From contig PEDN01001352.1 of the NCBI GenBank assembly GCA_003864495.1, positions 186,001 through 250,000 of the forward strand: 64,000 bases of DNA, given 5' to 3'. Source of the DNA: Nemopilema nomurai. Taxonomy: Eukaryota; Cnidaria; Scyphozoa; Rhizostomeae; Rhizostomatidae. Under the pieces are notes generated by a model. It had not been told where the DNA came from, did no database searches, and saw only the letters and a program-made list of their open reading frames with translations. The position numbers and the translations under genes are program-made. Of the stretch, positions 23,751-35,600 are shown one piece after another (position 1 is the stretch's first letter; each line of letters starts with the position of its first letter).

Positions 23751-24308
23751 CCTTCGCTGTAGAACGCTCTTTCTACAGACGAATTTGAGCCAGCGATGCA
23801 TGTTAACAATTCCATCATCAAACATAGGTTAGAAAACTTGTCTTTCCTAAAGGTCAGAACTTTTTGCCAGAGAACTTTCGGCTCCTTTAAAAACTGTCCC
23901 ATCAGATGGCTTGCGAATTTGGTGAATTTTCTCCACTCGATGATGACATCTTTTTAACAAATTCTAGCTTCTGCTAATGGGGCTGCAAATTTTTCTAGCA
24001 GAATGCCTATTTCTGATACACCATATGCTGTGGATCATATATACGCATAGCAGACTAAAAAGCTGAATCGGGTTCAGGAAATCTTTCTCTCAATAGAATC
24101 TTCATTTTTTCGATGGTTGCTTTTTTGGCATCTCCTGCAACTGTACGTGCTGTTCGGGAATATTTCTTGCCAACTTTTTCTACCATTTGGTTTTCTCTGT
24201 TATTTGGCTTCTTGCGTCCGTGCCCTTCTTTGAGAAAAATCCCTGTCATAGACATGGTATCCTTGTCGTACGTGAATTTGGCAATGTAGCTACTCACCAT
24301 TTCTTCTT
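23751..24308 (-). pseudogene. hAT transposase fragment inside Pao sequence, copy 2
   Basis: Duplicate of the fragment at 20414-20985. The YIAKF-containing part is open over 87 codons at 24055-24318. It lacks the 19 bases present in copy 1 between the two recognisable blocks. Confidence 0.68.
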
Positions 24309-25526
24309 TGGCTTTCACTTGAGAGTAAGGGCTTCATTGACACAGGTGTGTCGTTACAAGGTCATTTACAAAGAATCCTTTAGACATTCAATCAGCAAAA
24401 ACGGGTCTTTTTCTCTGTACCGGTTAATGTGGAACTGGGTGATGAATTCACTCCTAAAACTACCCTGCTGAACCTGTATGTGGCCACTTCTAGAATCTCC
24501 GCATTGATACCCCCACCAAAACAATGGGCTTCTCGCGGAATCTAATTAACATTGCCAACAAGGGGGTAAGTGGGGGTCCCACATGAAGGCAGTTATTTAA
24601 CGAAACACCTGTCTTCCGGTCACACCATGTGGCATCATATACAAATCATACTTTTGTGGTTTCTGCATCACCACGCGTGAGAGCACGATGTGGTAAATAT
24701 GCCAACTTTTAACCTAAACTACGATCAGCAACCTGCTAAATTGCACCTGCTTTCCCTTATCGTTTGTGATATTATGATATTCCTCTAAAACCTTTGGTGA
24801 TTTTCCCAACTTAACCAGAAACTCTAGTCTAGCAAATGCATTGTTGTGATTGTCAGGCACAAAGCCATGCCCTTCTTCCCAAGGTAACCCAACAGAGTAC
24901 TGTGTACCTGTGAAGGAGACATTGCCCCAATGACCGATTTAAACACCTAATTTTCAACACGAATGCCTATCGAAATCCCAAAGCATATTCTTATCAATAT
25001 CAGAAGCATTCATATCAGGCAATGGAAGGGGATCAATGGCGTGGCAGACTGAGTTGGCAATGATCTGAATTCTTAACTTCCGACGGTCCAGAAATCACCC
25101 AACCAAGAGCTATTTCTATGGCCACTGGTTACCAGTTGTAACAGGGGTTAGACTTCCTCTAAAACCCTTGTCACTTCGAGTAGTCAACGAATTGAGAGTG
25201 AAGACAAAAAGCGAGCGACTCGTGTTGAGGTTAATCACTGACTGAATTACAATACAATAGGCTAAGTGTTATGTACGAACGAAAGCGAGGTTAGCATAAT
25301 TACGTATGTTAATTAATGGCATATGATCCTATTACAAAGTGACAATCTTTAAACCTGCACAAACAGTTTGCACCAACCAAGGCATAAATCTCTGAATGAT
25401 CTTCATCTGAAAGATTTGAAAACTTAAGATTTCTTGAATGTGCTTTGGCATTAATCACAACATTCAAATGATAGTTCCTGCCCCTGCTTATCTCTTCAAT
25501 CGAGAAGCTTCAATTGAAATGCTCTC

Positions 25527-25936
25527 CTAACCACTCAATAAAACTAATGGGGTGGCATACACTTTTCTCAGTGCTTCCTCTGAATCACTACTTCCAAATG
25601 TTTTGACTCCAAGCTTCTCCTCTTTTTGTGGCTTCAAGCTCAACCAAGCAACAGTCTTCTCAGACACAAATACTTTCTGGCTTCCAGAATGATGCAGCAC
25701 TCCCACTCTACTCCCCTCTTTTTCTTCCCTTGCTGCTCGTGCTGTCTGCAAAGCCCTTCCTTAATTAGCTCCGGTTGGTCTTGCATCGCCCAGTTCTACC
25801 CAAATGGATGCACTTGGATTAAGGTATGAGGTCGTGCTGCTGGGTTGCGCTTCCTTAACGGTGGCCTCCTTAACGGTGGCAAATCAAATGATGGTGTCTA
25901 CCCTCACAATGCTTACAACGAAGCTTACTCTTGCAT
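25527..25936 (-). pseudogene. BEL/Pao gag zinc knuckle and protease fragment, copy 2
   Basis: Duplicate of 22211-22620 with the same disabling changes, including His-Ser in place of the catalytic aspartate dipeptide before GSQ. Confidence 0.63.
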
Positions 25937-26350
25937 TGGAAGGACCTGTTACCATCATCGCCTCACTTAAGCAATATTTAATAACTTCACAAAAATCTGC
26001 CAAGTTGCCAAGTTCCTTTCATGGTTAGCCTGCGCTCAAATGTGAAGATTACAAATGGATTTAGTAAAAGCAGCTACCCCTAAATATTTCAATGATAGAA
26101 TCATAGTCAGGGCCCTACTAAGAAAAATGAATTGAAAAATATTTGACCTTCTTCATTTCTACTTAAAGCCCAAACATTTCTACTTCATTTCTACTTCTGT
26201 TGGTTTCTTTTTTTATCATTTTCAAGTTTTGATAATTTCTTTAACATTTACAAAAATATATTTTGTAACATTGCTCATGCTGCTCGAAATCGTAGTTATA
26301 TGTTTTTTCGCAGTTAGAAAGGTCTTGACGTCATAAGTGCGTTTGCCGTC

Positions 26351-29300
26351 ATTGTGTCACAGGCCCTAGCCCAAGGCAAGAGTAAAAGATAAAGGACGGT
26401 GTGGTCATTCCGGTATGGTATTAATTATTCATTTTTAACACCCCATGTGGAAACACAATAAGAATTTTCAAATTGGCAGCCGAAATGTAAATTATAGGAT
26501 ATAGGCTTTTTACATCGCGTAATATCCCCAGGGCTCCTCATTATATCGAGAACCATAACGGCCATTGCGTGTTCCGATTTTGCGGTTGCTCGCTCGCTCT
26601 TAGATTCTGTACTCTGTATATTTTGATTGTATAACTTCCATTCCGAATCATTTCCTTATCAATGTCTATCTACCATAAACAGTGTCTTAGAAGACAGGTG
26701 TGTAATACGAAGCGAGACTAGCTATTGGTTCGATTAGAGCATGTGATGCACATCCAGTTTTCATACTCCAGCAGCACAATAAATGCCACCTTGATATTTC
26801 AAAAATGCAAACGTTTTTGGTAATTCAAAGTTCTTGGGGAGGTGCATGAATAACATAGTTGAGTCACTGACACTCAGCCAGATAAACCAACAAGACAGTG
26901 TGGCGTCTCGCCCTTTTCCAAGTGGGCCAAACCTGGTCCTTTGGCATCTTGATAAGGCCTTCGAACTCTCTTCTTTTTATGTCCTGCTATGCTGCTAAAC
27001 CCACTTTGGTATGCAATAATGTATCCTTGTTTTATCATCGCTTGATCGGATAAATATCTTTTATGCAATGGATGATTCTTATTCCTTAAATGAACTTGAA
27101 TTTCACGAAGTCAGTTTGCGTAGAAACCATGTTATTTTTCCTATGAAAGTTTGCAGTTGCTGTTGTCTTTTATTCCCACTGAGCAGTGTTTTATATCTAT
27201 ACGAGTAATTCATATAAGCGATACGTTGGAGAGGCTTGGTAAGACACGATAGACACTGTCTGATAACTATTGGAGTTACATCAATAGAAATCAAATAAGC
27301 CAGGAAATCACAACGTGGTCTGGGTGGAGGTGAAGTAAAGTGGTTCTGAGGCTTCTCTTGTAAAAATGCAAGCAAATTCAACGCTTCGTGACAGTGCGCT
27401 GATGATAATAATAATATATATAAATAATAAGTAATTTGATTAAAGTTGGCATGCTAAATGAACGTCTAATAGCTATAAAGAAACTAATTAAGGCCAATTG
27501 TCTATGAAGAATTAGTATGAAATAAATATATGGTACAATGTATAAAATGTTGTAGGTATAATATTCTAAATAAAACTTAACCCAGCAATAAATATTTTAC
27601 ATAATCTACAGTCGCATTCCACAGGTTGTGCTTTTGTACCATATGATTTGGCCTAAGCGGAATAACGACAACTTTATTGGCCGAGTTTTGACTCTCCTTG
27701 GCTTGTGCAGGCAATTAATTCTCAGTAGATGACTGATCAGCTGACTGTGGCTTGGTATCTGATACAAATTTCTGACCAGCATGATTTCATGTTTAAGCAC
27801 TGTGACCTAGTTTTGGAATTCAGATGTGGCCAAATGTATGTGGTAGCTTTTTCGTCCAAAATTCCTGCCAATTGCTGGAAAGTTCGCAATTCATTGCCTA
27901 CAAAGCCTCATATTAACATCTGTGTCGCAGCAATAACTTATACAAATACATGGCTGAACCTGTTACCACATCATACTGTCACTCTATATCATGTCAGCCG
28001 AGTTCTATTCGAAGATTCAAATTTTGTTTTACTCCAAATGCCGATCTACTTACCTGGGCTCTGCAAATTTTCCCAGGATTCTACTTTCTTACCCTTTGAT
28101 AAAAGTCATCTTAGCCATAATAAGCAAAAGCGCTTAATATCTCAACAATCACAAGTAAATTTTCATAATCCATATAATTTTCATTTCCATAATCACAAAT
28201 ATTTCATAATTTTCAATATCCATTCATTTTAAATAATTTGGAGCATTGTTGTCTATAGATTGTTCACCCATTCACATATTTTGAGATCTTGTGGATGAAA
28301 ACCTATTAGGACACACCTTTATAGCATATGAGTTATAGCATTTAGATTAGCTTCAAGGAATGCAAAGTGTCACCAAATATTCAGCATACAACGTAAATAC
28401 ACTTATACATCAATAATTGAAAATATAGTAAGCCAAAGCATTTTCACTGAAGAAGATTCTTTTTTTTTGAATCCAACGTGTTTATTATTCTAGTATTGAT
28501 TGACGAGTTTTCGAGTCACTTGTCGCTTTATGTACTTTTAGGCTAAATTAATATTTGGTTGCTTAAGGTATGTTAACTTCAAATTTTCTTGTCAATAGTG
28601 TTGTAGAAGTTTTTGGATTTGTAATACCAAATGAAAAGCTTACTGTAAACATAATACTATGTTCATTAACGGTATTAATCTTATAGTCGTTTAGTTTTAA
28701 TTTAGTTTTGGTTTAAATTTAGTTTGATCGCCGCATATTTTCATTCTAATTTGTGTATTTTTGTATTATCATCACCGTATGTTTCTTATATTTCGATTAC
28801 CGTGTATTTTTGTCTTTTCTTTCTGATTCTTCTTTTGTCTTTTCTTTTCCTATTGAGTCATTTGCAGAGTGGCTCTAAAGAGAGGTAAGAGTGAAGACTT
28901 AATGATACCTATCAACATCTAGAAACGAAATTTCCTTGCAAGTCAAGTGGTTGTAAGAAGAGGCGGGATTACTGGGCAGAGCCAAAAAGTTATTATTTAT
29001 TATTAATCATTAGCAATTATACGACACCTGATAACGTGAAAGGCTTTCTAACCCTCTTTAGTGTCATTACCTGATGGTCACTTGACACTGTCATATGTCA
29101 CAGGAACATCATATGTCATATGTCGCTTGGGAGTGTATGAACAAGTGAAAAACTGTTGTAGCTAGAGCCTTCGTGCGCTTATAACGTACATGTCCCTATG
29201 ATTTCTCTGTACCTTGAGTGCCTTTTCTGCAGTCTCGGATTTGGAAAAAGTTTATTTATGTGAGTCTTTTGCAAGTAAAACTGCTTTCAAAATGTCAATA

Positions 29301-31500
29301 AATCTCTTCCCTCTTTTATGCTTCATTTAGATGTTGCATTTTTCTATAAGATAGTGTTGCTTTAATGTAACATTCACAATTGGCAAGTTCTATTATCCTT
29401 CCGGTCTATTCACCGTTCCTCATCTGCCAAACCTTAAAGACATTTCAAAGTCGGATACTTAAATCCTCATTATGCAGATGCATATGATTCTGTTTTCTAC
29501 AAGCGTGGAATTTTTTCTTCTTTGTTTCAAATTATTCAGGCGATCCACATGCTTCCTTTAAACGTAAATCTCCGGAAACCAAAGTCTTTTTCAATTTACT
29601 TCGAGCGTCTTCAGCACTGCTTACAGGATGCCTCATATAAAATGCAGTTTTCATGACTTGTTTTATGTGCCCTTTGGTGATGCTGTGTATATATTTTCTG
29701 TTTTATCCTCAAGCTATTACAGTCCTAGCTGATATGAAAACTTAGAAACAAGTCTATTTTTTCGCTTGCTCTTGTGCCCTCTTCCTCTAGTATCAGGGAC
29801 ATGTAGGCTGTTTTCATTTTTTTTAAAAAGCTGGCATTGAATTCTTGTGCTGATGATGTGGCACATAGATGCAAGCAACTCGGTAGTTGGCTAATGTAGA
29901 TTATGTATAGGAATTTTGCAGGGACTTTTTATTGTATGTGTAGGAATGTTGTAAGAATATTCTAGGGCTAGTCAGAGTCATTTTTACAGGGCTTTATGCA
30001 TTGAAGACTCCATTTTAAGTAAGAGTTATCAAAGAAAAGCTGTTTACGGATATTTTTAATCCGTTGCAAATTTTTGATATGTTATTAATGTTTGTTGTTG
30101 AACATTCTCGAATACTGTTGGCAAAGTTATTAAAGTGCTCGTTTAAATCATTTGATAGTCGACGGATTGGCTGAAATTTTACTGTGGATTGATTGAGCTG
30201 ACTATCAAAAGCTATGGCCATTTAACGTATCAAAATCAACCAAAATTGCGGAAGTAAATAGTAACAGTTATATGGTAACCAAGATAGAGTAAGTAGGCTG
30301 TACAGCTACATGTACTAGAGGCTTAGGCAGCGTATGTTCAAGTGACTATTTCCACTTACGAATTGAAAGTAATTCTTTGCCTGACAATAGTCAGGTTAGT
30401 TTGAGTGCATAGCTAAAAGGATGTCTTAGTTGGAATCCGCGAAATTAAGACTGTTGCTATGCAGGAAAAGAGGCAGAGAAGAAGGATGAGCTGTAAAGGT
30501 ATAGTTACATTGTTTCAATATACGTATTGGTGAGAGCATTTTCAAAGGTGGGCATCGCTCTTTATAGTGGTAGAGTACCATTTATAGTGATTAAAAAGGA
30601 AGCTATTGTGATAGAAGAGCAGCTTTCTGGGGGAGAAAGTTCTGCCATCAATAATTATCAATTTGATCTTACAATCATAGATGAAGCATGTAAGCGACAT
30701 GATAGCATCATGTTTCTATGCTTCTTTGAGCACCTTTCTTAAATCATTTCATAGTATGTTTTATCACGATTTTTACAAACGTAGAATATCTAAGTTCACA
30801 ACTCTGAAAATATATTTTAGGCAATTATATTCATTGCCAACCGTAAATTAAAATACAATTCTTGGGCAGCAAGGGTGTTCTTCTACGCGATATACATAAT
30901 GCTTCTCGCTGTAAAAACAGGGTTTGGCCCAGTAATTATCTGGTGGCTATGTCCTGATACCTCTTGTTGCCGCCCCGTCCCCCACTTTTCACGGCCATTG
31001 CTGCTGACAATTAGGTCGCCTTGCAATTGATGGTTACGTCAAACTTAAAAAAGAAGCATTTATAAGACAGATGTACAGCTGATGCAAGGATCCTTGTCGA
31101 ATGATGTTCGTTTTGTGGAGCGAATGATTACAGCTGTGTGTGGACAACTGGCTGTTGTTGAATTTGGTGAACAGCAACAACATTGTTGTATTCGCTGCTT
31201 TGTTCCCATCGCAAAGTATTGCATGACTTGGCCTTCGCTGTTTACTTGTTCATTCACTACTCATCAACTTGGAGACATTGTTCAGAAAAGTAGTCACGAC
31301 ATAATGATTGTTCTGCGAGCAGCGGCTCTCTTCTAACCGGTCGCTGATGATGCTGCTCTTATCGCGTCAAAGTATCGTTTGAGTTCTGCTTTGCGCCCTA
31401 CATCTTATCGCCATTTAGGCCTGTTATCAGCAAAATATGTACAGGTAATTTGTAGTTTTGCACTGATTGACAAAGAGCATCTCGCACGCGCGTACGGGGA
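26351..31500. other. Gene-poor region
   Basis: No ORF with a recognisable domain. A 167-codon ORF at 27729-28232 is low-complexity towards its end and has no family resemblance. Short internal repeats such as CATATGTCA occur near 29090-29125. It could be intergenic or intronic of a gene not recognised here. Confidence 0.4.
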
Positions 31501-31639
31501 TTAACCAAAGAAGCTGGTGGATGATTTGTATCAAGGTATTCCTTCGACAAAGAACACTAATGGAAAATTAAATGAAAGATATGCACAGAAAGTCGAGAAA
31601 TATGGATATTAGGTTTATGTAGATGCCACCGGTTCTGCA

Positions 31640-31830
31640 TAAAAACTGCTGCGTTTACACTGGAGATGGAACCGTATCTAAATAGGTACGGATAGGGCTT
31701 GAGTGCTGATAGAACCGTTCCAACAGAACCGCTACCCGCCAACCAAACGGGTCCACCTAGAAAGTAGGTACCGCGTAGAACCGTACTGAAAAGTCTATGT
31801 GTGAGCACCCAGAACGGTTTCCGCTGATGG
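31640..31830. repeat. Possible MITE-like GC-rich block
   Basis: A locally GC-rich stretch with several direct and inverted copies of GAACCGT/ACGGTTC and GTACGG motifs. It is bounded by GCGTTTACACTGG on the left and a GTGTGAGCAC-type sequence on the right. The appearance fits a small inverted-repeat transposon, but terminal repeats are imperfect and no target duplication was defined. Confidence 0.35.
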
Positions 31831-32280
31831 TATAGAAGCGGCGAAGGCGCTAGATGGTTTGATCATCGTGCCCTGTGAGGCAAATTTTGTTTTGGTGGCC
31901 ACTTTAACGGCGGCAAAGAAAATCAGTGGTTCTAGGGTGGGGGCGTATTCGAGGGGGGCTTTTTCGAAGAGAGGGGGCCAATTCGAGGATTTACGGTATT
32001 ATCAAACTCCCCCTCGTTTCACTATACAGCATTCTACAGACTCGGAAACCATTGTCTCCACTATTAACCAGCCCTTTCAGAAACCCTTGGCCTGTAAATT
32101 ATACCAGATTCTGCACCCGTGAAAGTGAACTTAGCCAATGACTGTGTCAAATAGAGGGGTTCTCAACATTAGCGCGAGAACCCATGGATTTCAAAAATTT
32201 GAAATTTCAAAGAATGCCGACTTAACCAGGGGAAGTTTGTTCCCTATCAACTACAGTCAAATGTATTGTGGAATTTGACA

Positions 32281-32340
32281 AGGAGAAGTTGACATTGATC
32301 CGGGGGAGTTGGCATTGACCAGAAGGAGTTGAATTATGAT
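32281..32340 (+). repeat. Short degenerate tandem repeat, period about 21
   Basis: About three copies of a GGAGTTGRCATTGA-type unit occur in succession. Confidence 0.45.
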
Positions 32341-32586
32341 ACCACCTCAAGCACGGAAACTGAGTAGCTAAAATTTTAGGCAAAGCTGCGGCAAGCTCTA
32401 CATTGGCGTAGCGCAAACTTACGATGTACGTTTTCGTGGAACTTTTTGTCGATTTAAGTGGCCATCGAATATGACAATTGACAATTATCCAGAATCAAAT
32501 ATTAAGACAGCTGAAGTTTAACATCGATAGTGGGTTATTTAGTAGTAGCATAAAAAGGGATATACTTGAAGATATCAAGATAGGGG

Positions 32587-32636
32587 AAAAAGTACTTTAA
32601 GTATGCGAAAACTAGTTCCGCTTTTTCTAGCAATTG
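32587..32636 (+). repeat. Dispersed 45-50 base repeat, copy 3, between 13-base direct repeats
   Basis: It matches copy 1 (14731-14780) almost exactly. TACTTGAAGATAT flanks it at 32563-32575 and 32642-32654, like a target-site duplication around a 66-base insertion. Confidence 0.65.
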
Positions 32637-32654
32637 GGATGTACTTGAAGATAT

Positions 32655-35600
32655 TGCGAACCTTTCTATATGAGCACCTCTGGAAATCTTCTTTTTGAAG
32701 CAAGAACTAAAGCTTTATACACTATTTCAACATTTGTATGACTTTTTCACCTGCACTTCTCTTTGAAAAAGAATGTTTTGAGCAGATTTACTTTCTTGGT
32801 TTCCATAAAAGATTTGCCAGTCAGACTCTGGATAAGCTATCATGTATGTGCAATCAAATCTTGATAAAAGCCATCGATTAGAGAGGCTTCGTAAAATATC
32901 GAGTAATTCTTGGCATGCAAACAACATTCCCTTTATTTCGATTTAGGGCTTGGAATGGCAACAGCAACATTTAAGCAAGCAGCTTTTGAGCCAATCAAGG
33001 AGCTCTAGAGAAAGCCACTGAAGTCACGTGACTCGCTTTGTCCTAGCTTACGTAATATGGAGATGAAAGCTTTCAATGGTTAGAGGTATAATGAATGGGA
33101 GAAGGGAACTCTGTGTTGAGATTGCAGGAAGGACATAGCAATGAAACAGAAAGTAAAAACAATACCAACGTAAAGAATGAGCTTCGAAGTATTAATGAAA
33201 ACACACAAAGACACATTGCGAAAGGAAGAAGCTTGGTATAGGCAACAACACTTGTTTCTACAGTGTTCTGTTAAATGCCAACTGTTTTTCCCAATACCTA
33301 TCAACGATATTTTTGACAATTGCAAGGTAGTAATGAGCATTTTGTTAACCGCAATCGTTCCTGTAATTCCAAGCGACTGCTGGACCAACGAGAGATTTGT
33401 GGAAGTGGCGATTTCAGCCATGGCGATTGATATTATTCCCGAGAGTAGACATAACAGAGAAAGTACATTTATCTTGTAAAAAAGTCAGCTTTTGTATGGC
33501 TTTTGGAAAAAAGGAGGCAATAGGGAATTGAGAAAGGTTGAGTATAAATAATGTGATCCTGCGTAATTTCTGTGACACGCTTTTGACAGCAACATTACAG
33601 AGGTTTAGAGCGAGCAAAGAAAAATTAATGACAATGTATTTTTTCCAATACTTGTCAAGGTACGTTTGTGTCACTTTTACGTCCTGCAGGAAACAGAATA
33701 TTTTGGCTATGTATTAATGATGAGATAAATCAAAGAATCGTGCAATTAAAGATGCATTCGACACATTACAGGTAGAGACCAGTTATCGACGGAGCCTTTT
33801 CTCCTCGCATGCTTATCGACTATCAAAAATGATCTTTACATATTAAGTCTTCATAGTGAGAGGAGGTTTTCTTCTAATCGAATTCAAAGATGGTGGCTTT
33901 GTACTGCAGGGAACCATAAGCTGCTAAATAGAAAATATCGAGAAATTCACCCTTCAGTGTCAGCAGGAGAATTTTCTGCATCCTTTTACTCTAATCGATA
34001 AAAGATGCCAAATCAGCTATTGGAAGACTTGATTTAGTCAGGAATTACATCCATGAATGCTATGGCGCTGAAATCACTAGCATTTGTAGCTGTATCGCTC
34101 TTGTTAGTTGCAAATGATGCAACTGCAGAATTGTAGGGTTTTATACGATTGATACTGTGCCATGCTTTCTTGGCTGGAAGTATGCAGAAAACACTTGCAG
34201 CTCAACTGTCATCTAACCATCCTCCATCGTGACTGTGTACTTATATTTGCAAGTTCGCACGAGCGTTCAGGTTAATAAACCATTTCCAAAACAGCCAGCT
34301 TCTGATAGACCATGCAAGGCTTCTAGAGAAACTATCCTTTTTGAGTCTACTGACGTCAACAAAGTTTGACACTAGGCGGTAAGATAACATACATGTTTTA
34401 TTACTGAATGGGATCATAAGCTCCGTTAGCAGTAGGACAAACTTGCTTGTGTTAATTACACACAAAGCATTAATCCCTTGTTCGCTTCATTTTATTGTGA
34501 GACCAAATTAGTCTTTTAAAAGTAATTTCTTATTCCGCTTTAGGTGATGTTCCTACATAAGGCCTTTCAAAATTCTATCGGTAAAGAAACATTGTATTTA
34601 GCTGTTAACTAACTTTGAGAATGATTTTTTTAATACAGCTTTCTTCTTTCAAGCTCTTTAGTCAGAAAGTAGTCTAAACTGTATTTCCAAAAATAGAAGA
34701 TATAAGATGAAATAATGAAATGAAACTTTCTCCATGAGAATAAGGCTTATTGGATCTTTCGATTTCAGTTAAAACTCATCTTAACAAAAAATCTATGTTA
34801 TTTGCAAAGTGTTACCATTCGGGCAACAAATACATTTATCCTAAAGAAGCAGATTTAAATACTCGTGTAAACATTCTGCGGAACACCTCAGTTTACAGTG
34901 AAAACGTTTATAGCTACGCTTATATCAAAACAATCCTAGTCCATTAATTATGTTTTGACTCTAATTGTGCATGATCTCCTAGTAAACTTTATTACTGCAC
35001 GTAAAACGAATACTAATATGTCTCTCATACTGCGTTCAAACGCTGCAATGCTATTGTATGTTAAACCGTTTGGAAAAGGAGGTGGCAATTACGCCAATGC
35101 GTGTTTTCCTAGCACAGCTTAGGCGTGGTGTCTCGTTGGGACGGTGAACCATTTTGAAAATGTAACTGGACTTTTAATAGCCAAGCAGGGCCGACATTTG
35201 TTGCTCATCTTTGTGTCATCAGAGGAAAACAGGGTGTTCAGTTTTCATTTTTGTTGTTTCACGCATCATGCAACGCCGAAGTAGCAATATTTCCTTAATA
35301 TCTATTGTGATTTTTGTTACTAACAGCACAGATAAGAGAACACCCGCAAATAGTGTTTGCAAATGCGGGGTGCGTACTACCCGCTCCCAGAAAGCGCAAT
35401 CAAACAAGCCTTGCTGGTAGGTAATTTGTGTCTACCCCGGTGTAGACAACCGAAATGAACGGTGAGATAGCAATTTCCGGCTTATTTTGTAAAGGCAGTC
35501 CTTATCATTTGCTTTAGGACATGGTAAGGCACAGTTGAAAAGCACCACCCTAACTGTTCTTCAACCCTTGTTGAAAGCAAGTCTCTTTCCATCCATTGTT

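Larger units (their letters stand above)
23033..26350 (-). mobile_element. BEL/Pao-hAT mosaic unit, tandem copy 2 (about 3.32 kb)
   Basis: Near-identical second copy of the unit at 19696-23032. It is 19 bases shorter, explained by one 19-base deletion near 24029 relative to 20708-20726, plus scattered substitutions and compensating single-base indels. The protease-like ORF at 25527-25751 differs from its partner by very few residues. Copies join directly at the sequence CGTCTTGG; copy 2 ends with CGTC and then unique DNA. The high identity implies a recent duplication of already decayed DNA. Confidence 0.85.

Noticed and set aside
27729..28232. 167-codon ORF as a gene
   Set aside because: Its C-terminal half is low-complexity (His, Asn and Phe runs from AT-rich repeats) and no domain is recognisable.
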